A stretch of DNA of 64,000 bases, taken from positions 186,001 through 250,000 of the forward strand of contig NZ_FNOR01000003.1 of the NCBI RefSeq assembly GCF_900107095.1, given 5' to 3'. Shown one piece after another: positions 42,261 through 52,280 of the stretch. The position numbers and the translations under genes are program-made. The notes below the pieces were generated by a model. That model ran no database searches, was not told where the DNA came from, and saw only the letters and a list, made by a program, of their open reading frames with translations. Each line of letters begins with the position of its first letter. The first letter of the stretch is position 1. Origin of the DNA: Collimonas sp. OK242. GTDB taxonomy: Bacteria; Pseudomonadota; Gammaproteobacteria; Burkholderiales; Burkholderiaceae_D.

Positions 42261-43841
42261 TTATTTGCTGCCGAGCCGGCCATTGATACGCTGCGTGATC
42301 GCCAGCGGATTGCTGTCCTGAATCGCTGCCGGCAACAGGTCCTGCGGTATGTTTTGATACGAAACAGGCCGTAAAAAGCGCTGGATGGCAGCCGTGCCCA
42401 CCGACGTCGCGCGGCTGTCCGATGTGGCCGGGAACGGTCCGCCGTGAACCATGGAATATGACACCTCGACCCCGGTCGGAAAGCCGTTCGCCAAAATCCG
42501 CCCGACCTTGCGCTCCAGGATAGGCAGCAGTCCGCGCACGGCCCGGTGATCGCCATCGGCCATCTGCAAAGTTGCGGTCAGCTGCCCTTCCAGCCGCTCC
42601 GCCACCGCGAGCATCTCGGCCATATCGCGGCATGCGACCAGCAGCGACGCCGGTCCGAATATTTCTTCCGACAACTGCGGATCGCTCAGGAAATCCTGGG
42701 CGCTGGTGCTGAACAATGCCGGCACGCCGCTGCCTGCCGCACCGCTGGCGACGCCCTGGCTGAGTTGGCGCACTCGGGAGTTGGCGGCAAGCCGGCCGAC
42801 GCCTTTTTGATACGCATGATGAATGCCAGCCGTCAGCATGGTCGCGGCATTGCGCTGCGCCAGTTGCGCGGCGGCGCCGGCACTGAAACGCTCCAGATCC
42901 GGACCTTGCAACGCCAGCACCAGCCCAGGATTGGTGCAGAACTGGCCGACGCCCAGCACCAGCGAATCGACGAAAGCGGCGGCCAGCGTATCGGCCTGGT
43001 CGGCCAGCGCCTGCGGCATCAGGAATACCGGATTGATGCTGCTCATTTCGGCATACACCGGGATCGGCTGAGGACGCGCGGCAGCCGCCGCCATCAATGC
43101 CAGCCCACCCTGGCGCGAGCCGGTGAAGCCGACTGCCTGTATCGCCGGATGTTGCACCAGTTCGATGCCGAGATCGTTGCCGATACCGGTCAACAGCGAA
43201 AATACGCCTTCCGGCAAACCTGCTGCCGATACTGCTTTCTGCAGCGCCCGCCCGACCAGCTCGGAGGTGCCGGGATGGGCTGGATGGGCTTTCACCACCA
43301 CCGGGCATCCCGCCGCCAGCGCTGCTGCGGTATCACCGCCAGCCACTGAAAACGCCAAGGGAAAATTGCTGGCGCCGAACACCGCAACCGGCCCCAAGGC
43401 GATCATGCGCAGGCGCAAATCGACGCGCGGCAAAGGCTTGCGGTCCGGCAGCGCCGGGTCGATCCGCGCATCCTGCCATGAACCTTCGCGCAGCACTTCA
43501 GCAAATAACTTGAGCTGGCCCACGGTGCGGCCGCGTTCGCCTTCCAGCCTGGCGCGCGGCAAGCCGCTTTCACTCATCGCACGCTCTATCAGCTGATCGC
43601 CGAGAGCCAGGATATTTTCAGCGATGCTTTCCAGGAAGCGGGCGCGCGTCTCCGGATCGGTATTCCGGTATGGATCAAAAGCGATCCGGGCCAACTCGCA
43701 AGCGATGTCGACCTCGGCTTTGCCGGCGGTATGGAATGCCGGTTGAAGTTCGCTGTTTGTGGCGGGATTGAAGGCAAAAAAAGCAGTTCCTCCGCCTTTG
43801 ATATGAGAAGCGCCGATCAGCGATTCGCCTGTAATGTCCAT
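42261..43841 (-). CDS. 2-Oxoglutarate semialdehyde dehydrogenase (aldehyde dehydrogenase, NADP+)
   Basis: A 526-aa aldehyde dehydrogenase that would oxidise 2-oxoglutarate semialdehyde to 2-oxoglutarate, the last step of the oxidative pentose route. Catalytic Cys is in [10 protein letters not shown] and the general base Glu in [12 protein letters not shown]. The NAD(P)-binding region is [21 protein letters not shown] and the Gly motif is GFTGSRQGG. The long form with [20 protein letters not shown] is the KGSDH/FALDH-like group common in Weimberg-type loci. It lies 43 bp after the gguC-like gene. Confidence 0.9.
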   Translation of the reverse strand: MDITGESLIGASHIKGGGTAFFAFNPATNSELQPAFHTAGKAEVDIACELARIAFDPYRNTDPETRARFLESIAENILALGDQLIERAMSESGLPRARLEGERGRTVGQLKLFAEVLREGSWQDARIDPALPDRKPLPRVDLRLRMIALGPVAVFGASNFPLAFSVAGGDTAAALAAGCPVVVKAHPAHPGTSELVGRALQKAVSAAGLPEGVFSLLTGIGNDLGIELVQHPAIQAVGFTGSRQGGLALMAAAAARPQPIPVYAEMSSINPVFLMPQALADQADTLAAAFVDSLVLGVGQFCTNPGLVLALQGPDLERFSAGAAAQLAQRNAATMLTAGIHHAYQKGVGRLAANSRVRQLSQGVASGAAGSGVPALFSTSAQDFLSDPQLSEEIFGPASLLVACRDMAEMLAVAERLEGQLTATLQMADGDHRAVRGLLPILERKVGRILANGFPTGVEVSYSMVHGGPFPATSDSRATSVGTAAIQRFLRPVSYQNIPQDLLPAAIQDSNPLAITQRINGRLGSK

Positions 43842-43884
43842 GCTTTTCCTAACAATAAAATAGCGGTAACGCGGAGCGGCCGAG

Positions 43885-44880
43885 TTACAGCTGGCGTATC
43901 TGCGGCGGCGCCAAAGTCTCGACCGCCAGCCGATTGCGCAACGGCGGTCCGAAGGCAGCCACGTCGATCTCGAATGTTTCCCCGGGCGCGACCTGGATGC
44001 CGTCCGAGCAACTCAAGGTCGCCGTGCCGAAGAAATGGATATGCACGTCGCCGGGGCGGCGGAACAAGGGGTACTTGAAATGGTGGTGCTCCAGGTTGGC
44101 AACCGTATGCGACATATTCTGTTCGCCGCTGACAAACGGTTTTTCCCAACGCACCTGGCCGTTGACGCCGCGAATACGCGACATGCCTTCTACATGCGGC
44201 GGCAAATCGCCTAGCAGCAGGGCCGGGCCGACAGCACAGACCCGCAACTTGGAATGTGCCAGATACAGGTAGTTCTGACGTTCGGTGACATGATCGGAAA
44301 ACTCATTGCCGATCGCAAAGCCGAGCCGGCATGGCGTACCGTCCGCAGCAATCACATACAGCGCCGCAATCTCGGGTTCTTCACCGCCGTCCAGCGCAAA
44401 TTGCGGCATCGTCAACGGCTGCTCGCCGGCGCAGACGATGCTGCCGTCGCCTTTGTAAAACCATTCCGGCTGCACTCCGGTCTGGCCGGGCAGCGGCTTG
44501 CCGCCTTCCAGCCCCATGCGGAACATTTTCATGCTGTCGGTCAGGGTATCGACATCGCTGATTTTCTTGTGCATGGCGTCGCGGCCGTCGGCGCTGCCCA
44601 GATGGGTAAGGCCGGTACCGGTGACGTAGCAATGGGCGCTGTCGCTGTGATCCAGCGGCGGCAGCAGGCGGCCGGCCTGTGCGACTTCAGCGTAATCCAG
44701 AACGACAGCTCCCAGCCCGGCGCTGGCCAGGCTTTGCAAGGAACTGTTGCCGGCGATCGCTGCTTGCGCCAGCTCATAGCTTGAGGCATAGCCTTCCACC
44801 ACATGGATTTTCCGGCCTTCATCTTCCAGTACTCCGATCCGACGCTGGCCGTCGGCTTGCTTGAATTGAACCAACAACAT
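43885..44880 (-). CDS. GguC/AraD1-family FAH-fold protein, probable 2-keto-3-deoxy sugar-acid dehydratase
   Basis: A 331-aa fumarylacetoacetate-hydrolase-fold protein of the AraD1 family, equivalent to GguC in agrobacterial gguABC-chvE loci. Recognisable blocks are [41 protein letters not shown] and [16 protein letters not shown]. Family members have been linked to dehydration of 2-keto-3-deoxy-pentonates to 2-oxoglutarate semialdehyde. That role fits here because the acid dehydratase lies on one side and the semialdehyde dehydrogenase on the other. No DHDPS-type alternative dehydratase is in the window. Confidence 0.85.
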   Translation of the reverse strand: MLLVQFKQADGQRRIGVLEDEGRKIHVVEGYASSYELAQAAIAGNSSLQSLASAGLGAVVLDYAEVAQAGRLLPPLDHSDSAHCYVTGTGLTHLGSADGRDAMHKKISDVDTLTDSMKMFRMGLEGGKPLPGQTGVQPEWFYKGDGSIVCAGEQPLTMPQFALDGGEEPEIAALYVIAADGTPCRLGFAIGNEFSDHVTERQNYLYLAHSKLRVCAVGPALLLGDLPPHVEGMSRIRGVNGQVRWEKPFVSGEQNMSHTVANLEHHHFKYPLFRRPGDVHIHFFGTATLSCSDGIQVAPGETFEIDVAAFGPPLRNRLAVETLAPPQIRQL

Positions 44881-44918
44881 GTGCTTCTCCAGTTTACCGG
44901 CTTGCTTACAGAAGCAGC

Positions 44919-46682
44919 CTAGTGGGAATGTTTAGGTACGGCCGACCCGCGGCAGCCGACCAGGAAATCGAAATCGCAGCCTTCGTCGGCTTGCAATACC
45001 CGGTCGATATACAAGCGCTGGTAACCGCTGTGTGCAGTCACGGTTTCTGCGTTCACTATTGCTCTTGCAGTCTGGCGCTGCGCCATTTCGGCATCGCTGA
45101 TGTCCAGGTGCAAACGCCCTGCTTCGCAATCCAGTTCTATCCAGTCGCCATCTTGCACAATTCCCAGCGGTCCGCCGGCAGCCGCTTCCGGCGCCACGTG
45201 CAGGACCACGGTGCCGTAAGCCGTGCCGCTCATGCGGGCATCGGAAATCCGCACCATGTCTTTGATGCCTTGTGCCAGCAACTTCGGCGGCAAGCCCATG
45301 TTGCCGACTTCGGCCATGCCGGGATAGCCTTTCGGTCCGCAATTCTTCATCACCAGCACCGAGCTGGCATCGACATCCAGTTCCGGATCGTTGATGCGCG
45401 CCTTGTAATGTGCAAAATCTTCGAACACCACCGCCTTGCCGCGATGTTTCATCAGTTCCGGCGAGGCAGCGGATGGTTTGAGCACCGCACCGCGCGGCGC
45501 CAGGTTGCCGCGCAAGATGCAGATGCCGCCGTCGGCGATCAGGGGCTTGTCGATGACACGGATCACTTCGTCGTTGTAGATAGGTGCGTCCTGGTTGTTC
45601 TCCCAAAGCGACTTGCCGTTCACCGTCAAGGCGTCCTTGTGCGGCAACAACCCGGCTTCGCCCAGGCGGCGCAGTACGCCGGGCAAACCGCCGGCATAGT
45701 AAAATTCTTCCATCAGGAAACGGCCGGACGGCTGCAAATCAACCAGCGTCGGCGTGCCGCGGCCAATTTTTGTCCAGTCTTCCAATTCAAGCGGCACGCC
45801 GATACGGGCGGCGATCGCCTTCAAATGAATCACGGCATTGGTCGACCCCCCGATCGCGGCATTGACCCGGATCGCATTTTCGAATGCAGCACGGGTCAGG
45901 ATTTTCGACAGCCGCAAGTCTTCCCACACCATGTCGACAATCCGCATGCCCGACATGTGCGCCAATACATAGCGACGCGCATCGACTGCCGGGATCGCGG
46001 CATTGTGCGGCAGGGAAGTTCCCAGCGCCTCCGCCATGCAAGCCATGGTCGAGGCCGTGCCCATGGTGTTGCAGGTGCCGGCCGAGCGCGACATGCCGGA
46101 TTCAGCCGCCAGGAATTGATGCATGCTGATCTGGCCGCCCTTGACGGCCTCGCTCAGTTGCCAGACCGCGGTGCCGGAACCGAGATCCTTGCCTTCGTGC
46201 TTGCCGTTCAGCATAGGTCCGCCGGTGACCACAATCGCCGGGATATCGCAGCTGGCGGCGCCCATCAGCAAGGCCGGCGTGGTCTTGTCGCAGCCGACCA
46301 GCAGCACTACCGCGTCCATCGGATTGCCGCGTATCGATTCTTCCACATCCATGCTGGCCAGATTGCGGGTCAGCATGGCGGTCGGGCGCAGATTCGACTC
46401 GCCGTTGGAGAACACCGGGAACTCCACCGGGAATCCGCCCGCTTCCGAAATGCCGCGTTTGACATGCTCGGCGATCTTGCGGAAATGCGCATTGCATGGC
46501 GTCAGTTCGGACCAGGTATTGCAGATGCCGATGATAGGTTTGCCCTGGAACTCATGATCGGGAATCCCCTGGTTCTTCATCCAGCTGCGGTACATCATGC
46601 CGTTCTTGTCGTTGCTGCCAAACCATTCGGCCGAGCGCAGCGGACGGTTATTTTGCAGCGGGCCTTTTTTATCGACAGTCAT
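44919..46682 (-). CDS. IlvD/Edd-family sugar-acid dehydratase (L-arabinonate dehydratase type)
   Basis: A 587-aa iron-sulfur dehydratase. C63, C131 and C204 (in TPCNAHF, LVGCDKT and GTCNTMG) are spaced exactly as the three cluster ligands of L-arabinonate dehydratase-type enzymes. ATG 46682 is chosen because AAGGAAGCC precedes it and homology starts at MTVDKKG; the frame is open 33 codons further. It would dehydrate L-arabinonate, D-xylonate or D-galactonate to the 2-keto-3-deoxy acid. It is the first catabolic gene after the transporter, 125 bp downstream of the permease. Confidence 0.92.
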   Translation of the reverse strand: MTVDKKGPLQNNRPLRSAEWFGSNDKNGMMYRSWMKNQGIPDHEFQGKPIIGICNTWSELTPCNAHFRKIAEHVKRGISEAGGFPVEFPVFSNGESNLRPTAMLTRNLASMDVEESIRGNPMDAVVLLVGCDKTTPALLMGAASCDIPAIVVTGGPMLNGKHEGKDLGSGTAVWQLSEAVKGGQISMHQFLAAESGMSRSAGTCNTMGTASTMACMAEALGTSLPHNAAIPAVDARRYVLAHMSGMRIVDMVWEDLRLSKILTRAAFENAIRVNAAIGGSTNAVIHLKAIAARIGVPLELEDWTKIGRGTPTLVDLQPSGRFLMEEFYYAGGLPGVLRRLGEAGLLPHKDALTVNGKSLWENNQDAPIYNDEVIRVIDKPLIADGGICILRGNLAPRGAVLKPSAASPELMKHRGKAVVFEDFAHYKARINDPELDVDASSVLVMKNCGPKGYPGMAEVGNMGLPPKLLAQGIKDMVRISDARMSGTAYGTVVLHVAPEAAAGGPLGIVQDGDWIELDCEAGRLHLDISDAEMAQRQTARAIVNAETVTAHSGYQRLYIDRVLQADEGCDFDFLVGCRGSAVPKHSH

Positions 46683-46807
46683 CTTTGGCTTCCTTTTGAA
46701 ATGATCAGGGCGGCATCCCTCCGCACCGGGACGGATGCCAGCTATAAAACGGAATCTGGAACGTCGCCAGCTGCGTATCAATCATCCGCAGCGGCATTGC
46801 AGTTGTT

Positions 46808-48025
46808 CTATTTGTTCTTGTTGTAGACGTCGACAAATACGGCGGCCAGCAATACCAGGCCCTTGATCACCTGTTGATAATCGATGCCGATACCCATGAT
46901 CGACATGCCGTTGTTCATCACGCCCATCACGAAAGCGCCGATCACAGCTCCCATGACCTTGCCGACGCCGCCGGACGCCGAGGCGCCGCCGATGAAGCAG
47001 GCTGCAATCACGTCCAGTTCAAAACCGGTGCCGGCTTTAGGCGTGGCTGTGTTGAGGCGGGCTGCAAAAATCAAACCCGCCAGCGCCGCCAGCATGCCCA
47101 TGTTGATGAAGGTGTAAAACGATACGCGCGCGGTCTTGATACCGGACAGCTTGGCGGCCTTCTCATTACCGCCGACTGCATAAATGCGGCGTCCGATGGT
47201 GGTGCGGTTGGCGATAAAGGTGTACACCACCATCAGCAGGAACATGATGATCAGTACATTCGGCATGCCTTTATAAGAAGCCAGCAGGTAACTGAAGAAA
47301 ATGATGACGGCCGCAAACACGGCATTCTTCAAGATGAAGAACACATAAGGTTCGTCCTCCATCCCATGCTTGGCCTGCTTGTTGCGGGCGCGGACTTTGA
47401 CGAAAATCATGATGGCGGCGACCACGACGCCCACCAGCAAGGAAGTAATGCGCAAATCTGCAGCGCTGAAGAGATCGGGGATGAAGCCCGAACTCAGCAT
47501 CTGGAAATCGTCAGGGAAGGGCCCTATCGATTGACCTTGCAGCAGCGCCAGCGTCAGCCCCTTGAACACCAGCATGCCGGCCAGGGTGACGATGAATGAA
47601 GGAATCTTGAAAAACGCCACCCAATAACCCTGGGCCGCGCCGATCACGCCGCCGGCCAGGATGCAAAGGATACTGGCCAGTACAAAGTTCATGTGCAGGT
47701 TGACGATCAGCACTGCCGCCAGCGCACCGATGAAACCGACCACCGACCCCACCGACAAGTCGATATGGCCGGCCACGATGACCATCAGCATGCCCAGCGC
47801 CATGATGACGATGTAGCTGTTCTGCAGCACCAGGTTGGTCAGGTTCAGCGGCTGCATCAGGGTGCCGTTGGTCATGTACTGGAAAAACGCCATGATCGCG
47901 ATCAAGGACATGAGCATGCCGTACTCACGCATGTTGTGCTTCAGGAAGCCGCTGTATTCCTTCTTTTCGGCTGCGGGCTGGGGCCGGTTTTCACTGGCTG
48001 CCGGCGTCAGAATATCTTGGTTCAT
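46808..48025 (-). CDS. Sugar ABC transporter permease (GguB/XylH/MmsB type)
   Basis: A 405-aa inner-membrane permease of the ribose/xylose/multiple-sugar branch. About ten or more hydrophobic segments are visible. VAGHIDLSVGSVVGF is the family signature, and GGNEKAAKLSGIKT is the cytoplasmic coupling loop. The soluble N-terminus of about 30 residues precedes the first helix. Length is typical of GguB/MmsB. It starts one base after the ATPase stop. Confidence 0.94.
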   Translation of the reverse strand: MNQDILTPAASENRPQPAAEKKEYSGFLKHNMREYGMLMSLIAIMAFFQYMTNGTLMQPLNLTNLVLQNSYIVIMALGMLMVIVAGHIDLSVGSVVGFIGALAAVLIVNLHMNFVLASILCILAGGVIGAAQGYWVAFFKIPSFIVTLAGMLVFKGLTLALLQGQSIGPFPDDFQMLSSGFIPDLFSAADLRITSLLVGVVVAAIMIFVKVRARNKQAKHGMEDEPYVFFILKNAVFAAVIIFFSYLLASYKGMPNVLIIMFLLMVVYTFIANRTTIGRRIYAVGGNEKAAKLSGIKTARVSFYTFINMGMLAALAGLIFAARLNTATPKAGTGFELDVIAACFIGGASASGGVGKVMGAVIGAFVMGVMNNGMSIMGIGIDYQQVIKGLVLLAAVFVDVYNKNK

Positions 48026-48026
48026 T

Positions 48027-49565
48027 TCAATTGTCTCCGTTCTTCACATTCCGCACTATCGCGCGCATGATTTTTTCCTGGGATGCTTCCGCCGCCGTCA
48101 GTTCGCCGACAAATTTCCCCTCGTTCATGACATAGATGCGGTCGCACATGCCCAGCAGCTCCGGCATTTCCGATGAAATCATGATGATGCATTTTCCTTC
48201 CCTGGCCAGCTGGTCGATGATGGTATAGATCTCGTACTTGGCGCCGACGTCGATGCCGCGCGTCGGTTCGTCCAGGATCAGCACATCGGGGTTGGAAAAC
48301 AGCCATTTGCTGAGCACCACTTTCTGCTGGTTGCCGCCGGACAGGTTCAACACTTTCTGGAACACGTTCGAGCAGCGTATCTTCAGCTGGCGCCGGTAAT
48401 CGGCGGCGACCGAATACTCGCGCCCTTCGTCGATCACGGTCTTGTCGGCCACGCCGTCGAGGTTGGCCAGCGTAATATTCTTCTTGATGTCCTGGTCCAG
48501 GATCAGGCCGTAGCCTTTCCGGTCTTCGGTGACATAGGCGATGCCGTTGTCAATGGCTTTTTGCACCGTGCTGACGTCGATTTCCTTGCCGCGCAAAAAC
48601 ACCTTGCCGCTGATGCGCTGGCCGTAGGCGCGGCCGAAAATGCTCATCGCCAGTTCGGTGCGGCCGGCGCCCATCAAGCCGGCGATGCCGACGATCTCGC
48701 CTTTCCTGACATGGAAATCAACGCCCTTGATGACCTGCCGTTCCGGATGGATCGGGTGATGCACCTGCCATTGCCTGACTTCGAAAATGGTTTCGCCGAT
48801 GTCCGGGCTGCGCTTGGGATAACGGTCCGCCATTTCGCGTCCGACCATGTTCTGGATGATGCGGTCTTCGCTGATCACTTCCTTGTGGCAGTCCAGGGTA
48901 TCGACCGTGGAGCCGTCGCGCAGGATCGTGATCGAATCCGCGACTTTGGAAATTTCATTGAGCTTGTGCGAAATCAGGATAGAGGAAATGCCCTGAGCCT
49001 TAAGCTCCAGCAGCAAATCCAGCAAGGCGTCGCTGTCGCTTTCATTCAGGCTGGCGGTGGGTTCGTCGAGGATCAGCAGCTTGACCTGTTTCGACAGCGC
49101 CTTGGCGATTTCAATCAGCTGCTGCTTGCCGACGCCCAGGTTGGTGATCAGCGTGCTGGGCGATTCCTTGAGGCCGACCTTGGCCAGCAGCTCCTTGGTC
49201 TTGGCATACGAAACTTCCCAGTCGATCACGCCGTTCACGGCTTGCTCGTTGCCGAGGAAAATATTCTCTGTAATCGACAGCAGCGGCACCAGCGCAAGTT
49301 CCTGGTGGATGATGATGATGCCGATTTCTTCACTGTCGGCGATGCCGTCGAACTGCCGCTCCTGCCCTTCGAAATGGATCTCGCCGGTGTAGGAACCGTG
49401 CGGATAGACCCCGCTCAGCACTTTCATCAAGGTGGATTTTCCGGCGCCGTTTTCGCCGACCACGGCGTGGATTTCGCCGTTACGGACCGCCAGGTTGACA
49501 TTGTCCAATGCTTTGACTCCCGGGAATGTCTTCCCGATCCCGCGCATTTCCAGGATGGTTTCCAT
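48027..49565 (-). CDS. Sugar ABC transporter ATPase (GguA/XylG/MmsA type)
   Basis: A 512-aa protein with two ABC domains in tandem, as usual for sugar importers. The first has Walker [13 protein letters not shown], signature [12 protein letters not shown] and Walker [12 protein letters not shown]. The second has a degenerate P-loop ([11 protein letters not shown]), [15 protein letters not shown] and [12 protein letters not shown]. The N-terminal [21 protein letters not shown] is characteristic. It is 130 bp after the binding-protein gene, with a strong hairpin between. Confidence 0.95.
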   Translation of the reverse strand: METILEMRGIGKTFPGVKALDNVNLAVRNGEIHAVVGENGAGKSTLMKVLSGVYPHGSYTGEIHFEGQERQFDGIADSEEIGIIIIHQELALVPLLSITENIFLGNEQAVNGVIDWEVSYAKTKELLAKVGLKESPSTLITNLGVGKQQLIEIAKALSKQVKLLILDEPTASLNESDSDALLDLLLELKAQGISSILISHKLNEISKVADSITILRDGSTVDTLDCHKEVISEDRIIQNMVGREMADRYPKRSPDIGETIFEVRQWQVHHPIHPERQVIKGVDFHVRKGEIVGIAGLMGAGRTELAMSIFGRAYGQRISGKVFLRGKEIDVSTVQKAIDNGIAYVTEDRKGYGLILDQDIKKNITLANLDGVADKTVIDEGREYSVAADYRRQLKIRCSNVFQKVLNLSGGNQQKVVLSKWLFSNPDVLILDEPTRGIDVGAKYEIYTIIDQLAREGKCIIMISSEMPELLGMCDRIYVMNEGKFVGELTAAEASQEKIMRAIVRNVKNGDN

Positions 49566-49612
49566 CTGTTATTACCTCGCTTACCTCAAACCTTCGCCAG
49601 CGCCTGACTCCG

Positions 49613-49645
49613 GGACCTTGCAGCGCGCGTGCGCATGCAAGGTCC
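49613..49645 (-). promoter_or_regulatory. Strong hairpin between binding-protein and ATPase genes
   Basis: GGACCTTGCA and TGCAAGGTCC are perfect 10-bp arms around a 13-nt GC-rich loop. No T-run follows. Such structures after the first gene of importer operons often protect the binding-protein mRNA and give it excess over the membrane parts. Confidence 0.7.
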
Positions 49646-49695
49646 GGCCAAACAAGACTCTTTATCGCTACGTATTGCTACGTCTTAGCCGACGC

Positions 49696-50760
49696 TTATT
49701 TGATCTGGGCTTCGGTGTAGTAGTTGCTGCCGACCAGCACTTGCTTCCAGTTGGCGGCATCGACGCTGACTGGCTTCAACAGATAGGAAGGCACCACCTT
49801 GACGCCGTTGTTATACGTCTTGGTATCGTTGATGGCAGGCGTTTTTCCGCTCAGCATGGCGTCGACCATGCCCACCGTCACCTTGGCCAGTTCGCGCGTG
49901 TCCTTGAATACCGTCTGGCGCTGTTCGCCGCGCACGATGGATTTCACTGAAGGGACTTCGGCGTCCTGGCCGGTCACCACCGGCATCGGCGACTTGGGTG
50001 TGCCGTAGCCTACTCCTTTGAGCGACGACAGGATGCCGATGCTGATGCCGTCATACGGCGACAGCACCGCATCCACATGGGCGTTGCCGTAGTAGGCGCT
50101 GAGCAGGTTATCCATGCGCGCCTGGGCTACCGCGCCGTCCCAGCGCAAGGTCGAAACCTTGTCCATGCCAGTCTGTTTGCTGCGTACCACCAGCTTGCCT
50201 TTATCGATATACGGCTGCAGTACCGACATCGCGCCGTTGTAGAAGAAGAAGGCATTGTTATCGTCAGCCGAACCGCCGAACAGTTCGATATTGAACGGAC
50301 CCTTGCCGCCCTTCAGGTCCAGTGCTTTTTCGATATAGCTGGCTTGCAGGACGCCGACCTGGAAATTGTCGAAGGTAGCGTAGTAATCGACGTTCTTGGA
50401 GCCGCGGATCAGGCGATCGTAGGCAATGACCTTGACGCCTTTGTCGGCGGCTTTTTGCAGAGCGTTGGACAATGTCGTGCCGTCAATCGCGGCGATCACC
50501 AGCACCTTGACGCCTTTGGTAATCATGTTTTCGATCTGCGCCAGCTGATTCGGGATATCGTCTTCGGCATATTGCAGATCGGTCTTGTAACCTTTTTCCT
50601 TGAATACCTTGACCATGTTGTCGCCGTCGGCAATCCAGCGCGCGGACGATTTAGTCGGCATCGAAATGCCGATCGGCCCCTTCTCCTGCGCACCAGCCTG
50701 CGTCACCAGGCCGAACACGCCAATCATCAATCCAACAATCGTCGATTTAATCATTTTCAC
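49696..50760 (-). CDS. chvE: ChvE-type multiple-sugar periplasmic binding protein
   Basis: A 354-aa sugar-binding protein of the ChvE/MmsE/XylF group. It has a signal peptide cleaved near QAGAQ, then [34 protein letters not shown], and [18 protein letters not shown]; all are distinctive of ChvE, which binds several aldoses including arabinose, galactose, glucose and xylose. GTG 50760 is chosen because AAAGGAG stands 7 nt before it; ATG 50754 is the alternative. It is the first gene of the sugar operon, with a 431-bp upstream region that holds several motifs. Confidence 0.93.
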   Translation of the reverse strand: MKMIKSTIVGLMIGVFGLVTQAGAQEKGPIGISMPTKSSARWIADGDNMVKVFKEKGYKTDLQYAEDDIPNQLAQIENMITKGVKVLVIAAIDGTTLSNALQKAADKGVKVIAYDRLIRGSKNVDYYATFDNFQVGVLQASYIEKALDLKGGKGPFNIELFGGSADDNNAFFFYNGAMSVLQPYIDKGKLVVRSKQTGMDKVSTLRWDGAVAQARMDNLLSAYYGNAHVDAVLSPYDGISIGILSSLKGVGYGTPKSPMPVVTGQDAEVPSVKSIVRGEQRQTVFKDTRELAKVTVGMVDAMLSGKTPAINDTKTYNNGVKVVPSYLLKPVSVDAANWKQVLVGSNYYTEAQIK

Positions 50761-50816
50761 AGCTTGTCTCCTTTAGTTATTTTGATCTTGCGCCAGAACA
50801 TTGTGAAACGCCTGCC

Positions 50817-50836
50817 TTAGTTAACTGATTAACTAA
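50817..50836. promoter_or_regulatory. Palindrome close upstream of chvE
   Basis: TTAGTTAA and TTAACTAA are perfect 8-bp arms around CTGA, 57-76 bp before the chvE start. Position and symmetry suit an operator at or after the promoter. Confidence 0.5.
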
Positions 50837-50954
50837 CTACTACTCATGTGGCCCGTTGCCGGATGGCTGGTGACTGCAGATTTTTCATATTGCAGACGCG
50901 CAACCATCAATATAGACCTTTCCTGCTGAATCTCCTCGCCATCTTACGAACATA

Positions 50955-50979
50955 AGTGATATCAAACAAATGAATTTTT
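50955..50979 (+). promoter_or_regulatory. Shared 25-bp motif, copy 2 (chvE upstream region)
   Basis: 22 of 25 positions are identical to 39358-39382, again AGTGATATC with AATGAATTTTT at the end. GATATC recurs at 50990, 51127 and 51139. No gene is seen in 50761-51191; the region is AT-rich regulatory DNA. Confidence 0.65.
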
Positions 50980-51191
50980 TCATAGTTTCGATATCTTTTT
51001 CAATATCAACATAGTGAAAGGAAAAATTCTACGAAAGGCTTTCCGCTATCCATCACAAGAGAATAAATACCGAAGCCAGTGTAAAAACACTTGGCTGGTC
51101 TTACTAATCACTTTTTTATCACGATTGATATCCATTTTGATATCAGTCGTATTGATGCGAGCGGCCGTTCAGGTTGAACATGGCGGATATT

Positions 51192-52082
51192 TCAGGTCCA
51201 GCTGCGGCAGTAAGCGAGAAACTGCATTAGCCGCAGCGACAGGATCTTGTGCTTGCTGTGGATCAGGTAGAAGTGCCTATGCAATCTCGGCAGCGATGTT
51301 CTCAGCTCAACCAGCCTGCCGCTTTGCAGGAAATCCGCCACCACCGCATGCGACAGGCAACTGACGCCAAGACCGGCGGCGGTGGCGTGTTTGATGGCTT
51401 CCGAATTGCCGAATTCATAGCTTTGCCGTAAATGGTGCAGATGGGGCAACAAAACCTGCTCGACCGCTTCCCGCGTGCCGGAGCCCGGTTCGCGCAGCAG
51501 CCATTCGGCCTCGCGCAACTGCGCCACGCCGACTTTCTTTTCGGCGCCGGCCAAAGGATGCTGCGGCGAGGCGACAATCAGCAACTCGTCGACCATCCAT
51601 GGCTCCACTTGCAGATCCGCGGCATGGGTGGGGCCTTCGATCAGGCCGACATCGACTTCAAAATTGACCACCGCGGCGACGATGTCGGCCGTGTTGGCAA
51701 TTGTCACCCGCACTTGCAGTTCACTGTGCTGCTGCCGGTAAGCGGCGATCATCGATGGCAGCAGATAACTGCCGATGGTGGTGCTGGAGCCGATTTGCAA
51801 GCCGCCGCCCTGCGCCATGCCCGGGCTCAGGAACTGCTGTTCTATGGTCTTGGCGGCATCCACCACCTGCCCCGCCTGCGGCAATAACAGGCGGCCGTTA
51901 TCGTTGAGGATCAGGCGCTTGCCGACGCGATCGAATAAGCGGCAATCCAGCAGGTTTTCAAGCTCGTTCAAGGCGGCGCTGGTGGCCGATTGCGAGAGTG
52001 CGACTTGCTCTGCAGCGGCTGTCGTGCTGCCGGAATGGGCGACAGCCAGGAATATCTGCAATTGTCTGATGGTGAGACGCAT
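51192..52082 (-). CDS. LysR-type regulator next to YeiH exporter
   Basis: A 296-aa LysR protein. The helix-turn-helix is STTAAAEQVALSQSATSAAL at about residues 18-37, and the effector domain starts near residue 90 (GLQIGSSTTIGSYLLPSMIA). The type resembles CysB-like/YeiE regulators that stand divergent from YeiH-family genes. It is separated from the exporter by 198 bp with a 25-bp palindrome (52166-52190). Effector unknown. Confidence 0.87.
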   Translation of the reverse strand: MRLTIRQLQIFLAVAHSGSTTAAAEQVALSQSATSAALNELENLLDCRLFDRVGKRLILNDNGRLLLPQAGQVVDAAKTIEQQFLSPGMAQGGGLQIGSSTTIGSYLLPSMIAAYRQQHSELQVRVTIANTADIVAAVVNFEVDVGLIEGPTHAADLQVEPWMVDELLIVASPQHPLAGAEKKVGVAQLREAEWLLREPGSGTREAVEQVLLPHLHHLRQSYEFGNSEAIKHATAAGLGVSCLSHAVVADFLQSGRLVELRTSLPRLHRHFYLIHSKHKILSLRLMQFLAYCRSWT

Positions 52083-52165
52083 CGTGGACCGGCCTCCGTA
52101 TAGGATAGTAACAACAGCAACAACTACTGCGGACGGAAACGCATCTGGCCGCAGATTTATTTACA

Positions 52166-52190
52166 AATCTACCTGCATAATAGGTAGATT
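52166..52190. promoter_or_regulatory. LysR-type operator between regulator and exporter genes
   Basis: AATCTACCT and AGGTAGATT are perfect 9-bp arms with a 7-bp spacer (GCATAAT), containing T-N11-A pairs. It lies 84 bp from the LysR start and 91 bp from the exporter start. Confidence 0.75.
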
Positions 52191-52280
52191 ATACAAAATT
52201 AATCCGTTTTTCTTTTAGATATCAAATCGTTATAGTGACTTCCATAGCGGCATCGCGCCGCATCATGATGGGAAGTCTTT

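Noticed and set aside
44922-46826. 634-codon plus-strand frame opposite the IlvD/Edd dehydratase
   Set aside because: Shadow frame; the dehydratase carries correctly spaced Fe-S cysteines.
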